DNA from: Tethybacter castelli
GTDB lineage: Bacteria; Pseudomonadota; Gammaproteobacteria; Tethybacterales; Tethybacteraceae
NCBI GenBank assembly: GCA_036679665.1
Contig: JAZHEJ010000003.1
Span: 1-26,571, forward strand
DNA: 26,571 bases
Reading direction: 5' to 3'
Numbering within the stretch: position 1 is the first letter of the stretch; the number at the start of each line of letters is the position of its first letter. The position numbers and the translations under genes were made by a program. Below the pieces are notes generated by a model. That model saw only the letters and a program-made list of their open reading frames with translations, was not told the DNA's origin and ran no database searches. Positions 16,087 to 24,431 of this stretch are shown here, one piece after another.

Positions 16087-16947
16087 ATGTTGAGCACATC
16101 GAAATGGTTGCCGCTGACTGTTGTGATCGCCGCGCTGATACTGATCTGGTATGCGGCGGCGGTAAGCTTGAACAGTGATGCGGTAAAACGCGCCGCTGGC
16201 GATAACGAACCGTCCACATGGCAGTTTGTACAACTGGCGTGGGAATTGGACAGGCCGGTACTGCCCGCTCCGCATCAGGTCGGGATCGAGATTTGGGACA
16301 CCACGGTCGGCAAAAAAATCACTTCCAAGCGTTCTTTGCTATATCATGCTTGGCGCACCTTGACACCGACTGCGCTGGGCTTTGTGCTTGGTTTGATTTT
16401 TGGCATTGTGCTGGCGGTGGGAATCGTCCATAACCGGGCAATTGACAAAAGCATAATGCCGGGTATTATTGTTTCCCAGACGATACCGATTCTGGCCATA
16501 GCACCGATGATAGTTGTGGTACTTGGCGCGATAGGGTTTACCGGGCTGTTACCTAAGGCGATTATTTCGGCTTATCTGTCGTTTTTTCCGATTACGGTAG
16601 GGATGGTTAAAGGGCTACGCTCCCCGGATCCGATGCAGCTTGATCTGATGCGTTCTTACAATGCCACCAAAAAAGAATGTTTGTTTAAACTGCGTATCCC
16701 GGCGTCGTTGCCGTATTTGTTTGCCAGCATGAAAATTGGCGTTGCGGCGGCTTTGGTCGGCGCAATTGTCGGTGAACTGCCGACCGGAGCCCAAGGTGGC
16801 CTTGGTGCGCGGTTGCTGTCAGGTTCGTACTACGGGCAGACTATCCAGATTTGGTCGGCGTTGTTTGTGGCGGCGGCAGCTGGCGCGCTGTTAATCATGT
16901 TGGTGGCGCTGGTGCAGCGTCGCGTTTGCGCCAACGCGGGCCGATGA
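16087..16947 (+). CDS. ABC transporter permease 1
   Basis: A 286-residue inner-membrane protein with an N-terminal membrane segment (LPLTVVIAALILIWYAAAV), a soluble stretch of about 70 residues, and then five or so further hydrophobic segments. The permease-to-ATPase contact loop (EAA loop) is around 191-209, YNATKKECLFKLRIPASLP. It is of the SsuC/TauC (binding-protein-dependent transport) type. It begins three bases after the ATPase stop and ends in an ATGA overlap with the second permease, so the three genes are one translational unit. Confidence 0.88.
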   Translation: MLSTSKWLPLTVVIAALILIWYAAAVSLNSDAVKRAAGDNEPSTWQFVQLAWELDRPVLPAPHQVGIEIWDTTVGKKITSKRSLLYHAWRTLTPTALGFVLGLIFGIVLAVGIVHNRAIDKSIMPGIIVSQTIPILAIAPMIVVVLGAIGFTGLLPKAIISAYLSFFPITVGMVKGLRSPDPMQLDLMRSYNATKKECLFKLRIPASLPYLFASMKIGVAAALVGAIVGELPTGAQGGLGARLLSGSYYGQTIQIWSALFVAAAAGALLIMLVALVQRRVCANAGR

Positions 16948-17936
16948 ACAAGCCGCGTCAGCGCATGCTGGTCGGAGCGATACTCGTTGTTGAGATTGCG
17001 CTACTTGCCGGCTTTCAGGTTGTGACGCTTCAAGCGACCGCGACGGCAAATCGCGATTTGCAATGGTGGCAGTACCTGATTTTGTTGGTTATTTGTCATG
17101 CGACCTGGCAACTGATCAAACTTGCCTCGTATACGTATGACCAGCTTGACTACAACGCGAAGAACGCGGTGCGAGTATCACTTGCGATCGTGCCTGCTGT
17201 TTTGCTTACGATAAGTGGTTTGTATGCTTGGGAAATCATCATTCAGATGCTTAAAGTTCCGATTGTTTTATTACCGGCGCCTAGTGATATCAGCATAGCT
17301 ATTGCCGACAATCTTTCCATACTTTGGGCGGATTTCGTCCAAACCGTCGTTAAAGCCGTGTTGCCCGGTTATGTGCTAGGTTGCGGTAGCGGCATGTTGG
17401 TTGCGACATTGGCATGGCGTTTTCCGATCGCAGGCCGCGGATTGCTGCCACTTGGCAGCTTCATGTCGGTGATGCCGTTGGTTGGAATTGCTCCGATCAT
17501 GGTTATGTGGTTCGGTTTTGACTGGCAATCCAAAGCGGCGGTGGCGGCGTTGATGACTTTTTTCCCCATGCTGGTCAACTCCTTGGCCGGTTTGAACGCC
17601 GCCAAAGCGTTGGAACGCGACCTTATGCACACTTATGCCGCATCACCCCAGTTATATTTTCGCAAACTAATTCTGCCCGCCGCGATGCCGTTTTTGTTTA
17701 ACGGACTCAAAGTATGTTCAACACTGGCGCTTATCGGCGCGATTGTCGCAGAGTTCTTCGGCACCCCGATCGTCGGCATGGGATTTCGGATTTCCAGCGA
17801 AGTGGGGCGAATGGGACTGGATTTGGTTTGGGCTACGATAGTTACTTCGGCGTTAGCCGGTACCGGTATGTACGGAATGCTGGTCGTGCTTGAGAAAGTT
17901 GCGACTTTCTGGGATGTGTCCCAACGCACAAGTTGA
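16944..17936 (+). CDS. ABC transporter permease 2
   Basis: A 330-residue inner-membrane permease, related to but longer than permease 1. Two extra hydrophobic segments precede the core (MLVGAILVVEIALLAGF and YLILLVICHATWQLI), then VRVSLAIVPAVLLTISGLYA begins the usual binding-protein-dependent permease fold. Its EAA loop, YAASPQLYFRKLILPAAMP, is at about 231-249. The ATG at 16944 overlaps the permease 1 stop (ATGA); an in-frame start at 16851 would lie deep inside permease 1. With permease 1 it probably forms a heterodimeric channel. No substrate-binding-protein gene follows in the 191-base gap before serA. Confidence 0.87.
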   Translation: MNKPRQRMLVGAILVVEIALLAGFQVVTLQATATANRDLQWWQYLILLVICHATWQLIKLASYTYDQLDYNAKNAVRVSLAIVPAVLLTISGLYAWEIIIQMLKVPIVLLPAPSDISIAIADNLSILWADFVQTVVKAVLPGYVLGCGSGMLVATLAWRFPIAGRGLLPLGSFMSVMPLVGIAPIMVMWFGFDWQSKAAVAALMTFFPMLVNSLAGLNAAKALERDLMHTYAASPQLYFRKLILPAAMPFLFNGLKVCSTLALIGAIVAEFFGTPIVGMGFRISSEVGRMGLDLVWATIVTSALAGTGMYGMLVVLEKVATFWDVSQRTS

Positions 17937-17954
17937 TCGTATCGGTGAGTTTTG

Positions 17955-17983
17955 TTGCGAAATCAAATGTAAAGCTTTATACT
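17955..17983 (+). promoter_or_regulatory. serA: Sigma-70-like promoter upstream of serA
   Basis: TTGCGA (17955-17960) and TATACT (17978-17983) match 4/6 and 5/6 of the -35 and -10 consensus with the ideal 17-base spacer. Transcription would begin near 17990, giving a leader of about 140 bases before serA. The leader holds an 11-base palindrome, ACCAATTTGGT (18051-18061), that could bind a regulator. Confidence 0.45.
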
Positions 17984-18127
17984 AGCTGTTTGCTCGGCAG
18001 ATAGCCGGAACTATTTCCGCGACTAACAATAGCGTTTTTGCTTGGTAAAAACCAATTTGGTGCGCTATTTCGCGGTTGCTTGTGTTTCGTTTATTTTCTT
18101 TAAAGATCCTACTTTCAAATCCACATA

Positions 18128-19720
18128 ATGAAAAAAAATCCAACCGTCCTTGTCGCGGACAAAATAGCCCAAGAAGGTATTGACCTGATACGAGCAGGCG
18201 GCATTAAGATCATTGCCGAATCTGGTCTTTCCGACACCAAACTTGCCAAGTTGCTGTGTAAAGTGGATGGTGTGGTGGTTCGGAGTGCGACCAAAATCAA
18301 CGCCAAGGTGCTGTCGGAGCGAAGCAGCATCAAGGTGATCGGCCGGGCCGGAATTGGCGTGGACAACATTGATGTGGAACGCGCTTCCGAACTGGGCATT
18401 GTCGTACTCAACACCCCGGACGCGAACGCGGTAACCACGGCGGAGCTTGCCATTTCCCATATCTTTTCGCTCGCTCGTCGGCTTACCGAAGCTGACGCTT
18501 CGGTGCGTGCGGGTAAATGGGAACGCGGTAAATTTACCGGCACCGAGGTTGCCGGCAAGACCGTGGGAATTATCGGTTTTGGCACGATAGGGCGGATTGT
18601 GGCCGGACGCTGCCGGGCGCTGGGTTTGAAAGTTTGCGTGCACGATCCGTTCGTGTCCGAAACGTTGATCGTAAACGACGGCTATGAGGCGGTTTCATTG
18701 ACCAAACTACTTAAGCAGTCTGATTTTGTGTCCGTGCATACTCCCGGCAGTGCTCAAACGATGGGCTTGATTGGCTCAACTGAATTGGCCAAAATGAAAA
18801 AAAGCGCGTATCTGATCCAGTGTGCGCGAGGCGGTATTGTCGAAGAAAAGGCGCTTGCTGAAGCGCTTAAAGCTGGTGAAATCGCCGGGGCGGCGGTGGA
18901 TGTGTTTACCGTCGAACCGGTGCCGGCTAACAATCCGCTGCTCAAAGCGCCTAACGTCGTGTTTACTCCACATCTTGGCGCGTCAACCGCCGAAGCGCAA
19001 AAAGCCACCGGGGTGGCGATTGCCAAGCAACTTGTTACGTACTTTACGACCGGTGAAGCTGTAAGCTCGGTCAATATGATGAGCATTTCCGCAGATGAGC
19101 TGAATATTGCCAAACCGTACATGAAGATGGCTTACTGTCTGGGCAAGCTGCTTAACGCGATCGCCGACTCCAGTCCTGAATATTTGGAAATAACCTTACA
19201 TGGGCAAGCGGTCGAAGTTCCCGACCAAATTTTGATCGCTGAAACTTTGACCGGTTTGCTCGAATCGCAACTGAGCGTACCGATCAATGTGATCAACGCG
19301 CTGACTTTGGCTGAGCGCCAGGGGATCAAGGTGCGAACTTCCAAGGTGCAGACTCCGCATGATTTCGTCACTTTGGTTGAAGTGAAGATGAGTTGCAATA
19401 AACGTGTCCACAAGCTTGCCGGAACGTTACTTGGAGGTAACAAACCGCTGCTGGTGGGATTCGAAGATTTTGAATTTGAGGCCCCGCTGACCGGAAATCT
19501 GCTGTTTACCGTTCATAAAAATCGACCCGGGGTAATCGCTGAATTGACTGCGATATTGGCGGCAAAGCGTATCAACATTACCCATATGCATGTCAGTTCA
19601 TCTTCAACCGGACGACAGGCTGCCGCGTGTTTGTGTTTAGGTGCCGCGCTTAATCCTGCGATCGTAAAGAAAATCTCGGATCTGGTTGCAGTCAATAAGG
19701 CCTTTTATTTGTATATCTAA
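18128..19720 (+). CDS. serA: D-3-phosphoglycerate dehydrogenase, long form
   Basis: A 530-residue cytoplasmic enzyme for the first step of serine synthesis: 3-phosphoglycerate plus NAD to 3-phosphohydroxypyruvate. The substrate domain is at each side of a Rossmann domain with VGIIGFGTIGRIVAG near 145-160. Catalytic residues are in QCARGGIVEE (Arg), AAVDVFTVEPV (Glu) and TPHLGAST (His). After about 315 comes an allosteric-substrate-binding (ASB) domain and from about 455 a C-terminal ACT domain (LLFTVHKNRPGVIAELTAIL), so this is the long, type-I form, not the ~410-residue E. coli form. No clear Shine-Dalgarno precedes the ATG. The phosphatase for the last step of the pathway follows 23 bases downstream; serC is not in view. 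Confidence 0.93.
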   Translation: MKKNPTVLVADKIAQEGIDLIRAGGIKIIAESGLSDTKLAKLLCKVDGVVVRSATKINAKVLSERSSIKVIGRAGIGVDNIDVERASELGIVVLNTPDANAVTTAELAISHIFSLARRLTEADASVRAGKWERGKFTGTEVAGKTVGIIGFGTIGRIVAGRCRALGLKVCVHDPFVSETLIVNDGYEAVSLTKLLKQSDFVSVHTPGSAQTMGLIGSTELAKMKKSAYLIQCARGGIVEEKALAEALKAGEIAGAAVDVFTVEPVPANNPLLKAPNVVFTPHLGASTAEAQKATGVAIAKQLVTYFTTGEAVSSVNMMSISADELNIAKPYMKMAYCLGKLLNAIADSSPEYLEITLHGQAVEVPDQILIAETLTGLLESQLSVPINVINALTLAERQGIKVRTSKVQTPHDFVTLVEVKMSCNKRVHKLAGTLLGGNKPLLVGFEDFEFEAPLTGNLLFTVHKNRPGVIAELTAILAAKRINITHMHVSSSSTGRQAAACLCLGAALNPAIVKKISDLVAVNKAFYLYI

Positions 19721-19743
19721 GTTAGCTAAAGGGCAATAACAAA

Positions 19744-20397
19744 ATGGCCTGTGTATTTTTTGACTGGGATGGAACGCTGGTTACCATTGAGGGCATAGAT
19801 GAACTGGCGCGCATGGCCGGCTGCTATGAACAAGTGGCCGCGCTTACCAGCAGCGCCATGAGCGGCGATGTATCGTTGCGGGAGGTTTACGCGCAGCGGA
19901 TGGAGCTGGTGCGTCCATCCGCGGCGATGCTTGATGAACTAGGTGATATATATAGCGCAAACGCAAGTTGCGGCGCAGCCGAAGCTGTTGCAACGTTGCT
20001 GCGGGCCGGTCATAATGTGATCGTGGTATCAGCAGGTTGTAAACAAGCGATTTTGCCGCTGGCTACCAGATTCAACATTACGGCTGAACAAGTTTATGCG
20101 GTCGGCGTGTTCACTGATGAAGATGGGACATATCAGGGGTTTGAGGGCGACAATCCACTACTCCAGGCTGACGGCAAAGGCGTTGTTTGCCGCTCACTGT
20201 GTGCCGATAATGAATTGGGAGTCATGGTTGGCGACGGTCACAACGATGTTAGCGTTACTGATTACGGCTTACATTTTGTGCAGTATACGGGCGTGGTGGA
20301 TCGCGTTGATTTACGTCGTTACGCTTCCAAGGTTATCAGCACCTCATCTATGGCTTCACTACCAAAGCTGGTTGATGAACTGACAACCGGCGGCTAA
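19744..20397 (+). CDS. serB: Phosphoserine phosphatase-like HAD hydrolase
   Basis: A 217-residue HAD-superfamily phosphatase. The nucleophile motif DWDGTL (Asp7, Asp9) is followed by VTIEGIDELARMAG, the cap helix seen in phosphoserine phosphatases; motif II is VIVVSAGCKQ, and motif IV is GDGHNDVSVTD (163-173). Together with serA just upstream this supports dephosphorylation of L-phosphoserine to serine. It has no N-terminal ACT-like extension, so it is a minimal SerB. Canonical SerB has DSD/DGA at two of these motifs, so another small phosphomonoester is a possible substrate. Its stop overlaps the stop of the convergent XRE-cupin gene by four bases. Confidence 0.82.
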   Translation: MACVFFDWDGTLVTIEGIDELARMAGCYEQVAALTSSAMSGDVSLREVYAQRMELVRPSAAMLDELGDIYSANASCGAAEAVATLLRAGHNVIVVSAGCKQAILPLATRFNITAEQVYAVGVFTDEDGTYQGFEGDNPLLQADGKGVVCRSLCADNELGVMVGDGHNDVSVTDYGLHFVQYTGVVDRVDLRRYASKVISTSSMASLPKLVDELTTGG

Positions 20398-21020
20398 TTG
20401 CGTCGGTAGGAAATTACTGACAAAAATCGGGTGGGAATGCTCAGAAATTTTTCCGGACCATGGATTTGCCGTGCGTCAAAAAATAACGCGTCTCCTTGCT
20501 TGATGGTATACCGCGTTTCGCCGTGACGATAGATCAAGCCTCCTTCTAGCACATAGATCAGCTCAATGCCTTCGTGCTGAAAGGAAGTGTCGGGTTTGGT
20601 GTTCTCATCGATGGTAATCAGGTACGGCTCGACTTGAATACCACCTTCAATCGGCATACCGAGCAGCTCATAGCTTTGTCCCATCAAGCTGCCGGCACGC
20701 TCAACTTTTAACCCTGAGCCGGCAGGAATGAAAGAGGCGCTATTTTTACTTGTCGTCTGTTGAAATAGCAAAGTAACCGGCACGCCAAGTGCTTGGGCAA
20801 GTCTGCTGATGGTATGTAGCGAAGGTGATACCGTGCCATGTTCGAGCTTGGAAAGTAGCGCGATGGAAATATTAGCGCGCTGGGCAAGTTTTTTGGCGGT
20901 AAGTTGCTGGTGTTGGCGCAGGCTACGTACCTGGCGGCCTAAAGCTTGCTCAATTCCGTCGGAATTATTGGGAGCGCCTGATATCGAATCGGTCGATCGT
21001 TTGGACTTGCTTATTTTCAT
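20394..21020 (-). CDS. XRE-family transcriptional regulator with C-terminal cupin domain
   Basis: A 208-residue DNA-binding regulator. After a polar 25-residue N-terminus, a Cro/CI helix-turn-helix spans about 28-84 (GRQVRSLRQHQQLTAKKLA, then SKLEHGTVSPSLHTISRLA). A cupin_2 domain covers about 130-205 (HEGIELIYVLEGGLIY, KQGDALFFDARQIHGPE), likely sensing a small ligand or metal. Proteins of this build commonly regulate polyamine, amino acid or organic acid metabolism. It is divergent from fumC with 70 bases between them, so it may control itself and fumC. Targets elsewhere in the window, such as the palindrome at 8585, are only possible. Confidence 0.85.
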   Translation of the reverse strand: MKISKSKRSTDSISGAPNNSDGIEQALGRQVRSLRQHQQLTAKKLAQRANISIALLSKLEHGTVSPSLHTISRLAQALGVPVTLLFQQTTSKNSASFIPAGSGLKVERAGSLMGQSYELLGMPIEGGIQVEPYLITIDENTKPDTSFQHEGIELIYVLEGGLIYRHGETRYTIKQGDALFFDARQIHGPEKFLSIPTRFLSVISYRRN

Positions 21021-21090
21021 AATGTAATTTTCTTTGATTATTTACTTTTTTGTGTAATCTTTGCAAGAAGAATCGCTTAAAATGTAAATA

Positions 21091-22482
21091 ATGCGTGAAA
21101 TAGCAAAACCAACCAAATCCAAGCAGATGCGGGACTCGATGGGGGTTGTTGAGGTTGTTGCCGGAGCTTTGTACGGTGCTCAAACCCAGCGCGCGATAAA
21201 CAATTTTCCGATTTCCGGTAAAGCCATGGATCCGCAGTTTATCCGCGCCTTGGCCTTGGTAAAATGGGCCGCCGCCGAAGTTAACGCTCAGTTGGGACTG
21301 CTGTCCAAAAACAGTGCCAGATCAATTGTCAGGGCGGCTTTGGAAGTGGCGGAAGGCAAGCACGCCGAACAGTTTCCAATTGATGTGTTTCAGACTGGAT
21401 CGGGAACAAGCTCCAATATGAATATGAACGAGGTGCTAGCCACGTTGGCGAGTACCGCGTCGCGCACGATCCGGGCCAATGATCATGTCAATATGGGCCA
21501 AAGCAGCAATGATGTGATTCCAACTACGATTCATGTCGCGGCGGCGATTGAAATAACGCGCAAATTATTACCATCTTTAAAAAGATTGGCGCGCACGATA
21601 GATACCAAAGCCAGGTCGGTGCGTAAATACGTCAAGACCGGACGTACCCATCTGATGGATGCGATGCCGTTGACCATGGAACAAGAATTATCGGCCTGGT
21701 CGACGCAGATTCGCAAGGGCATTGAACGTATCGAGTCATCAATGCCGCGTTTGTTGCAGCTTGCCCAAGGCGGCACTGCGGTGGGGACCGGCATAAACAC
21801 CCATCCGCGATTTGCCAAATTGTTTGCCGCCAAACTAAAGAGCAAGACCGGCATAGCGTTTCGACCCAACCGTAATTTTTTTGAAGCTCTCTCGTGCCAG
21901 GATTCCGCGGTTGAAATGTCTGGCCAGCTTAAAGTGGTCGCGGTCAGTTTTATGAAGATCGCCAACGATATACGGTGGATGAATTCCGGCCCGCTAGCCG
22001 GACTAGGCGAGGTGGAAATGCTCGCTTTGCAACCGGGTTCGTCAATTATGCCGGGCAAAGTAAATCCGGTTATTCCGGAAGCTACCGCAATGGTAGCCGC
22101 GCAGGTAATTGGCAACGACGCTACGATCACGGTCGCCGGCCAAGCGGGAAATTTTCAGCTAAACGTTATGTTGCCGGTGATTGCTGACAACTTGCTGTCG
22201 AGCATAAAGCTGCTGTCCACCACCGCGCCGCTTCTGGCAAATCTGGCGATCCGCCCGCTCAAACCCAAGCCGGGCAAGCTCAGCGAAGCGCTAGCGCACA
22301 ATCCGATTTTGGTTACCGCGCTCAATTCGGTAATCGGCTATGAACGGGCAGCGCAGATTGCCAAAACCGCCTATCGCGAAGGTCGTCCGATTATTGATGT
22401 CGCTCAGCAGATGACGAATATTTCGCGCGCGGAACTTGTTCGTTTGCTTAATCCTGCGAAATTAGTCAAGGGCGGGTTGTAA
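21091..22482 (+). CDS. fumC: Class II fumarate hydratase
   Basis: A 463-residue, iron-independent fumarase that interconverts fumarate and malate in the citric acid cycle. The start reads RDSMGVVEVVAGALYGAQTQ, as in the family. Substrate-binding TGSGTSSNMNMNEV, NDHVNMGQSSNDVIP, GRTHLMDAMPLT and the signature GSSIMPGKVNP (316-326, with the catalytic-loop Ser at about 317-318) are all intact. Argininosuccinate lyase and aspartase share the last signature, but the first segments are fumarase-like. The ATG at 21091 has only a weak ribosome site. The gene is divergent from the XRE-cupin regulator and is followed 32 bases later by a small cysteine-rich protein gene in the same direction. Confidence 0.92.
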   Translation: MREIAKPTKSKQMRDSMGVVEVVAGALYGAQTQRAINNFPISGKAMDPQFIRALALVKWAAAEVNAQLGLLSKNSARSIVRAALEVAEGKHAEQFPIDVFQTGSGTSSNMNMNEVLATLASTASRTIRANDHVNMGQSSNDVIPTTIHVAAAIEITRKLLPSLKRLARTIDTKARSVRKYVKTGRTHLMDAMPLTMEQELSAWSTQIRKGIERIESSMPRLLQLAQGGTAVGTGINTHPRFAKLFAAKLKSKTGIAFRPNRNFFEALSCQDSAVEMSGQLKVVAVSFMKIANDIRWMNSGPLAGLGEVEMLALQPGSSIMPGKVNPVIPEATAMVAAQVIGNDATITVAGQAGNFQLNVMLPVIADNLLSSIKLLSTTAPLLANLAIRPLKPKPGKLSEALAHNPILVTALNSVIGYERAAQIAKTAYREGRPIIDVAQQMTNISRAELVRLLNPAKLVKGGL

Positions 22483-22514
22483 TTCATGTTATTATCTATA
22501 AGTGAGTAGTTGAA

Positions 22515-22859
22515 ATGGCAAGTATTGAGAAAGTTAGTCGCAAGTCCAAGCTGTGCGTAACCTGCGATTTATGGAAAGGGGATATTCGTAACCCGTCACG
22601 GGATCGCACCGACGTTGTTTTTCAGACTTACCAGCGTGGCGTGTGCATGGGGCCGTTACACACCGGCGAACCGATGACGCCGCTTAATAAGTGCAGGGCA
22701 TGGCGGTTGTGGAAAAAAATGAACACACCGCGCACTGATGAACAAAAGCGCGGCTTTTTCACTGAACTAGAAGAACTAGACAAAAACACTGTCTTCAAAG
22801 GCAAGTACGAGGACAAGACTGAAGAGGAACTTTTGCTCGAAGACAAAGACGAAAAATAA
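22515..22859 (+). CDS. Small four-cysteine protein of unknown function
   Basis: A 114-residue hydrophilic protein that I do not recognise as a named family. Four cysteines are spaced C-X2-C-X26-C-X15-C (Cys14, 17, 44, 60), set in LCVTCDLWKGDIRNP, RGVCMG and NKCRAWRLWKK. Such C-X2-C plus two later cysteines with conserved Trp suggest one bound zinc or iron (rubredoxin-like or zinc ribbon), inferred from spacing only. Residues ~73-114 are rich in Glu, Asp and Lys and look disordered. There is no signal peptide. It lies 32 bases after fumC and may be co-transcribed with it. The ribosome site is weak (GAG at 22502). Coding character is supported by the patterned Cys/Trp residues, but it could still be species-specific. 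Confidence 0.65.
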   Translation: MASIEKVSRKSKLCVTCDLWKGDIRNPSRDRTDVVFQTYQRGVCMGPLHTGEPMTPLNKCRAWRLWKKMNTPRTDEQKRGFFTELEELDKNTVFKGKYEDKTEEELLLEDKDEK

Positions 22860-23115
22860 GGTATTTTGCGTCGGCTATGTCGCATGATATTAGGTTGAGT
22901 TGCGCATAGCTTAGATGGCACACTATATTCATTAATTTATTGGTGCGACCGTAGCGACTGATACGTCAGATGCGATTGACGTAATAGCTGTCGGCCGTAG
23001 TAGTGTGGATCGGTACTGCTACAGCCTTTATTTTGGCGCCGCAATTGGCGGTTTCACAATAATCCAAACCACAAATGGATCAATCAGTGCGCCAATCGAT
23101 AGGGTTGGTAAAACT
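22860..23115. other. 256-base gene-free stretch between convergent operons
   Basis: No complete gene seen. It contains a 7-bp perfect inverted repeat, TACGTCA (22962-22968) and TGACGTA (22977-22983) with an 8-base loop, a second 7-bp pair ATTGGCG (about 23044-23050) and CGCCAAT (about 23090-23096), and a short stretch that reads like the start of a PfkB/IolC sugar kinase (listed separately). No hairpin with a T-run was found that would end either flanking transcript. Confidence 0.5.
22975..23016 (+). pseudogene. Possible remnant of an IolC/PfkB-type sugar kinase N-terminus
   Basis: A plus-strand frame open from 22936 to a TAG at 23122-23124, without an ATG, contains IDVIAVGRSSVDRY at 22975-23016. 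This resembles the conserved first strand and substrate loop of 5-dehydro-2-deoxygluconokinase (IolC) and related PfkB kinases (D-V-I-x-x-G-R-S-S-V-D-L-Y). The residues after it do not continue the kinase in any of the three plus frames I read. It may be a decayed fragment or a chance match; the segment is only 14 codons. Confidence 0.3.
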
Positions 23116-24429
23116 CTAGACTAGGCACTTACCAAGAATCCGCGCGTTGCGATCTTGGATGCTTGCCAAACGTTGAGCTGGTAGCGTATCTCCGGACATA
23201 GGCTTATAGCCCAACTCGCCGAACCAATCCACGGCTTGAGTTGTTATCGCAAGTAACTCGGTAATGCCTTGTTGACTGGCGGTGGCTTCAAAAAATTCCA
23301 CCAGTAGTTTTCCATAGGCTTGATTGGCATAATCAGGTCGCACTGCCAAGCAGCCCAGTTCAGCGCTGTTGCCGTGGCGCACCAAACAGCCGCAGGCAAT
23401 TAGCGCGTCGTCGCGCGCCACCACGGCGAAGCTGTCAATGTCATTAATAACTTCGTTAAGGTCGCGTTCCAACATCGCTCCTGCAGCGACGCTAGGAGCG
23501 ATTAACTCAACGATGCCCGCCGCATCTTCAGGTGTGGCCTTGCGCACCGCGTCAAAGCGATCGTGGCTGATCATCGCCGCAGCCCCGTCGGGCGATAATA
23601 ATTCAAGCAACATGCTGCCTGGTAAGTCAACGTTAAGAATATGCACCCTTGACACTCCGCGCGATAAGGCGGCGATGCTTGTTCTTAGCAACTCGGCTGT
23701 ACTGTCGGTCCATCGCCCGTCCGCTAGTTTTTGCTCAGCGCCGGCAAAAGTAAGTTCGCGAAAACCAAGGTCGGCGAAAATTACGCTGTCGGTCAGAATA
23801 ATTAACTTGTCGGCATTAACGGCAACAGCGAATTCCAGCGCCACCTCGGTCGAATCCAAATGAACGACTTGATCGTGGGCAGCGACTCCAAGCGGTGGCA
23901 AAATCACAATTTTATCGGTGCTGATTAGCGAGCGGGCAGTAGCGGACGAGATTTTTTTGACAACTCCCATTAACCCTAAATCCTTGCCGTTGACTATGCC
24001 CGCGGTATGAGCGGCGTGTAAGTTGCCGGTTGCGGTATCCACACCGGGTAAATGGCCGGGTGCGCCGCGGGCCAAGCAGCTTTCCAGATAGTCACGGGTT
24101 TCATGAGCAGCTTTGCGCAGGTAGGCCATCTGTTGTTTTGAAACGCTGATTTTTCCGGCGCTAAAACATGCTTCAGGATTACCGTTGTCCGCGGCGATTT
24201 TCGTTGCCTTGGGTAACACGTCGTAGGCAATGGCAAAGCGTAATCCCGCGACGCGCTTCAACAAGGTGATATCACCTAGCCAGGCATGCAGTTGCGGCTT
24301 TTCAAGTAGCTTCCCGGGTAACACAATAACGGCGGTACTGTCACGGTGGGCAAGAATATAAGGTGCCGCATCGCGCAAAACTCGTACCCAAACGGGATCG
24401 AAATTTACCGCATTGGGGTTTTTATTCAT
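23116..24429 (-). CDS. argA: N-acetylglutamate synthase (amino-acid N-acetyltransferase)
   Basis: A 437-residue enzyme that makes N-acetylglutamate from glutamate and acetyl-CoA, the first step of arginine synthesis. The N-terminal ~270 residues are an amino-acid-kinase-like domain (PYILAHRDSTAVIVLPGKLL, then HTAGIVNGKDLGLMGVVKKI), the regulatory arginine-binding domain in this family. From about 290 a GNAT domain follows, with LGCLAVRPDYANQAYGKLL and the C-terminal LAITTQAVDWFGELGYKP typical of ArgA. The ATG at 24429 was chosen because it lies two bases after the argE stop and gives the normal N-terminus; an in-frame TTG at 24453 is inside argE. It is the last gene of the patB-argE-argA operon. 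Confidence 0.9.
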   Translation of the reverse strand: MNKNPNAVNFDPVWVRVLRDAAPYILAHRDSTAVIVLPGKLLEKPQLHAWLGDITLLKRVAGLRFAIAYDVLPKATKIAADNGNPEACFSAGKISVSKQQMAYLRKAAHETRDYLESCLARGAPGHLPGVDTATGNLHAAHTAGIVNGKDLGLMGVVKKISSATARSLISTDKIVILPPLGVAAHDQVVHLDSTEVALEFAVAVNADKLIILTDSVIFADLGFRELTFAGAEQKLADGRWTDSTAELLRTSIAALSRGVSRVHILNVDLPGSMLLELLSPDGAAAMISHDRFDAVRKATPEDAAGIVELIAPSVAAGAMLERDLNEVINDIDSFAVVARDDALIACGCLVRHGNSAELGCLAVRPDYANQAYGKLLVEFFEATASQQGITELLAITTQAVDWFGELGYKPMSGDTLPAQRLASIQDRNARILGKCLV

Positions 24430-24431
24430 AC

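Noticed and set aside
18042..18061. TTGGT-ACCAA-TTGGT as alternative attenuator hairpins before serA
   Set aside because: The second pairing would need a one-base loop, which RNA cannot form; no leader peptide or T-run accompanies it.
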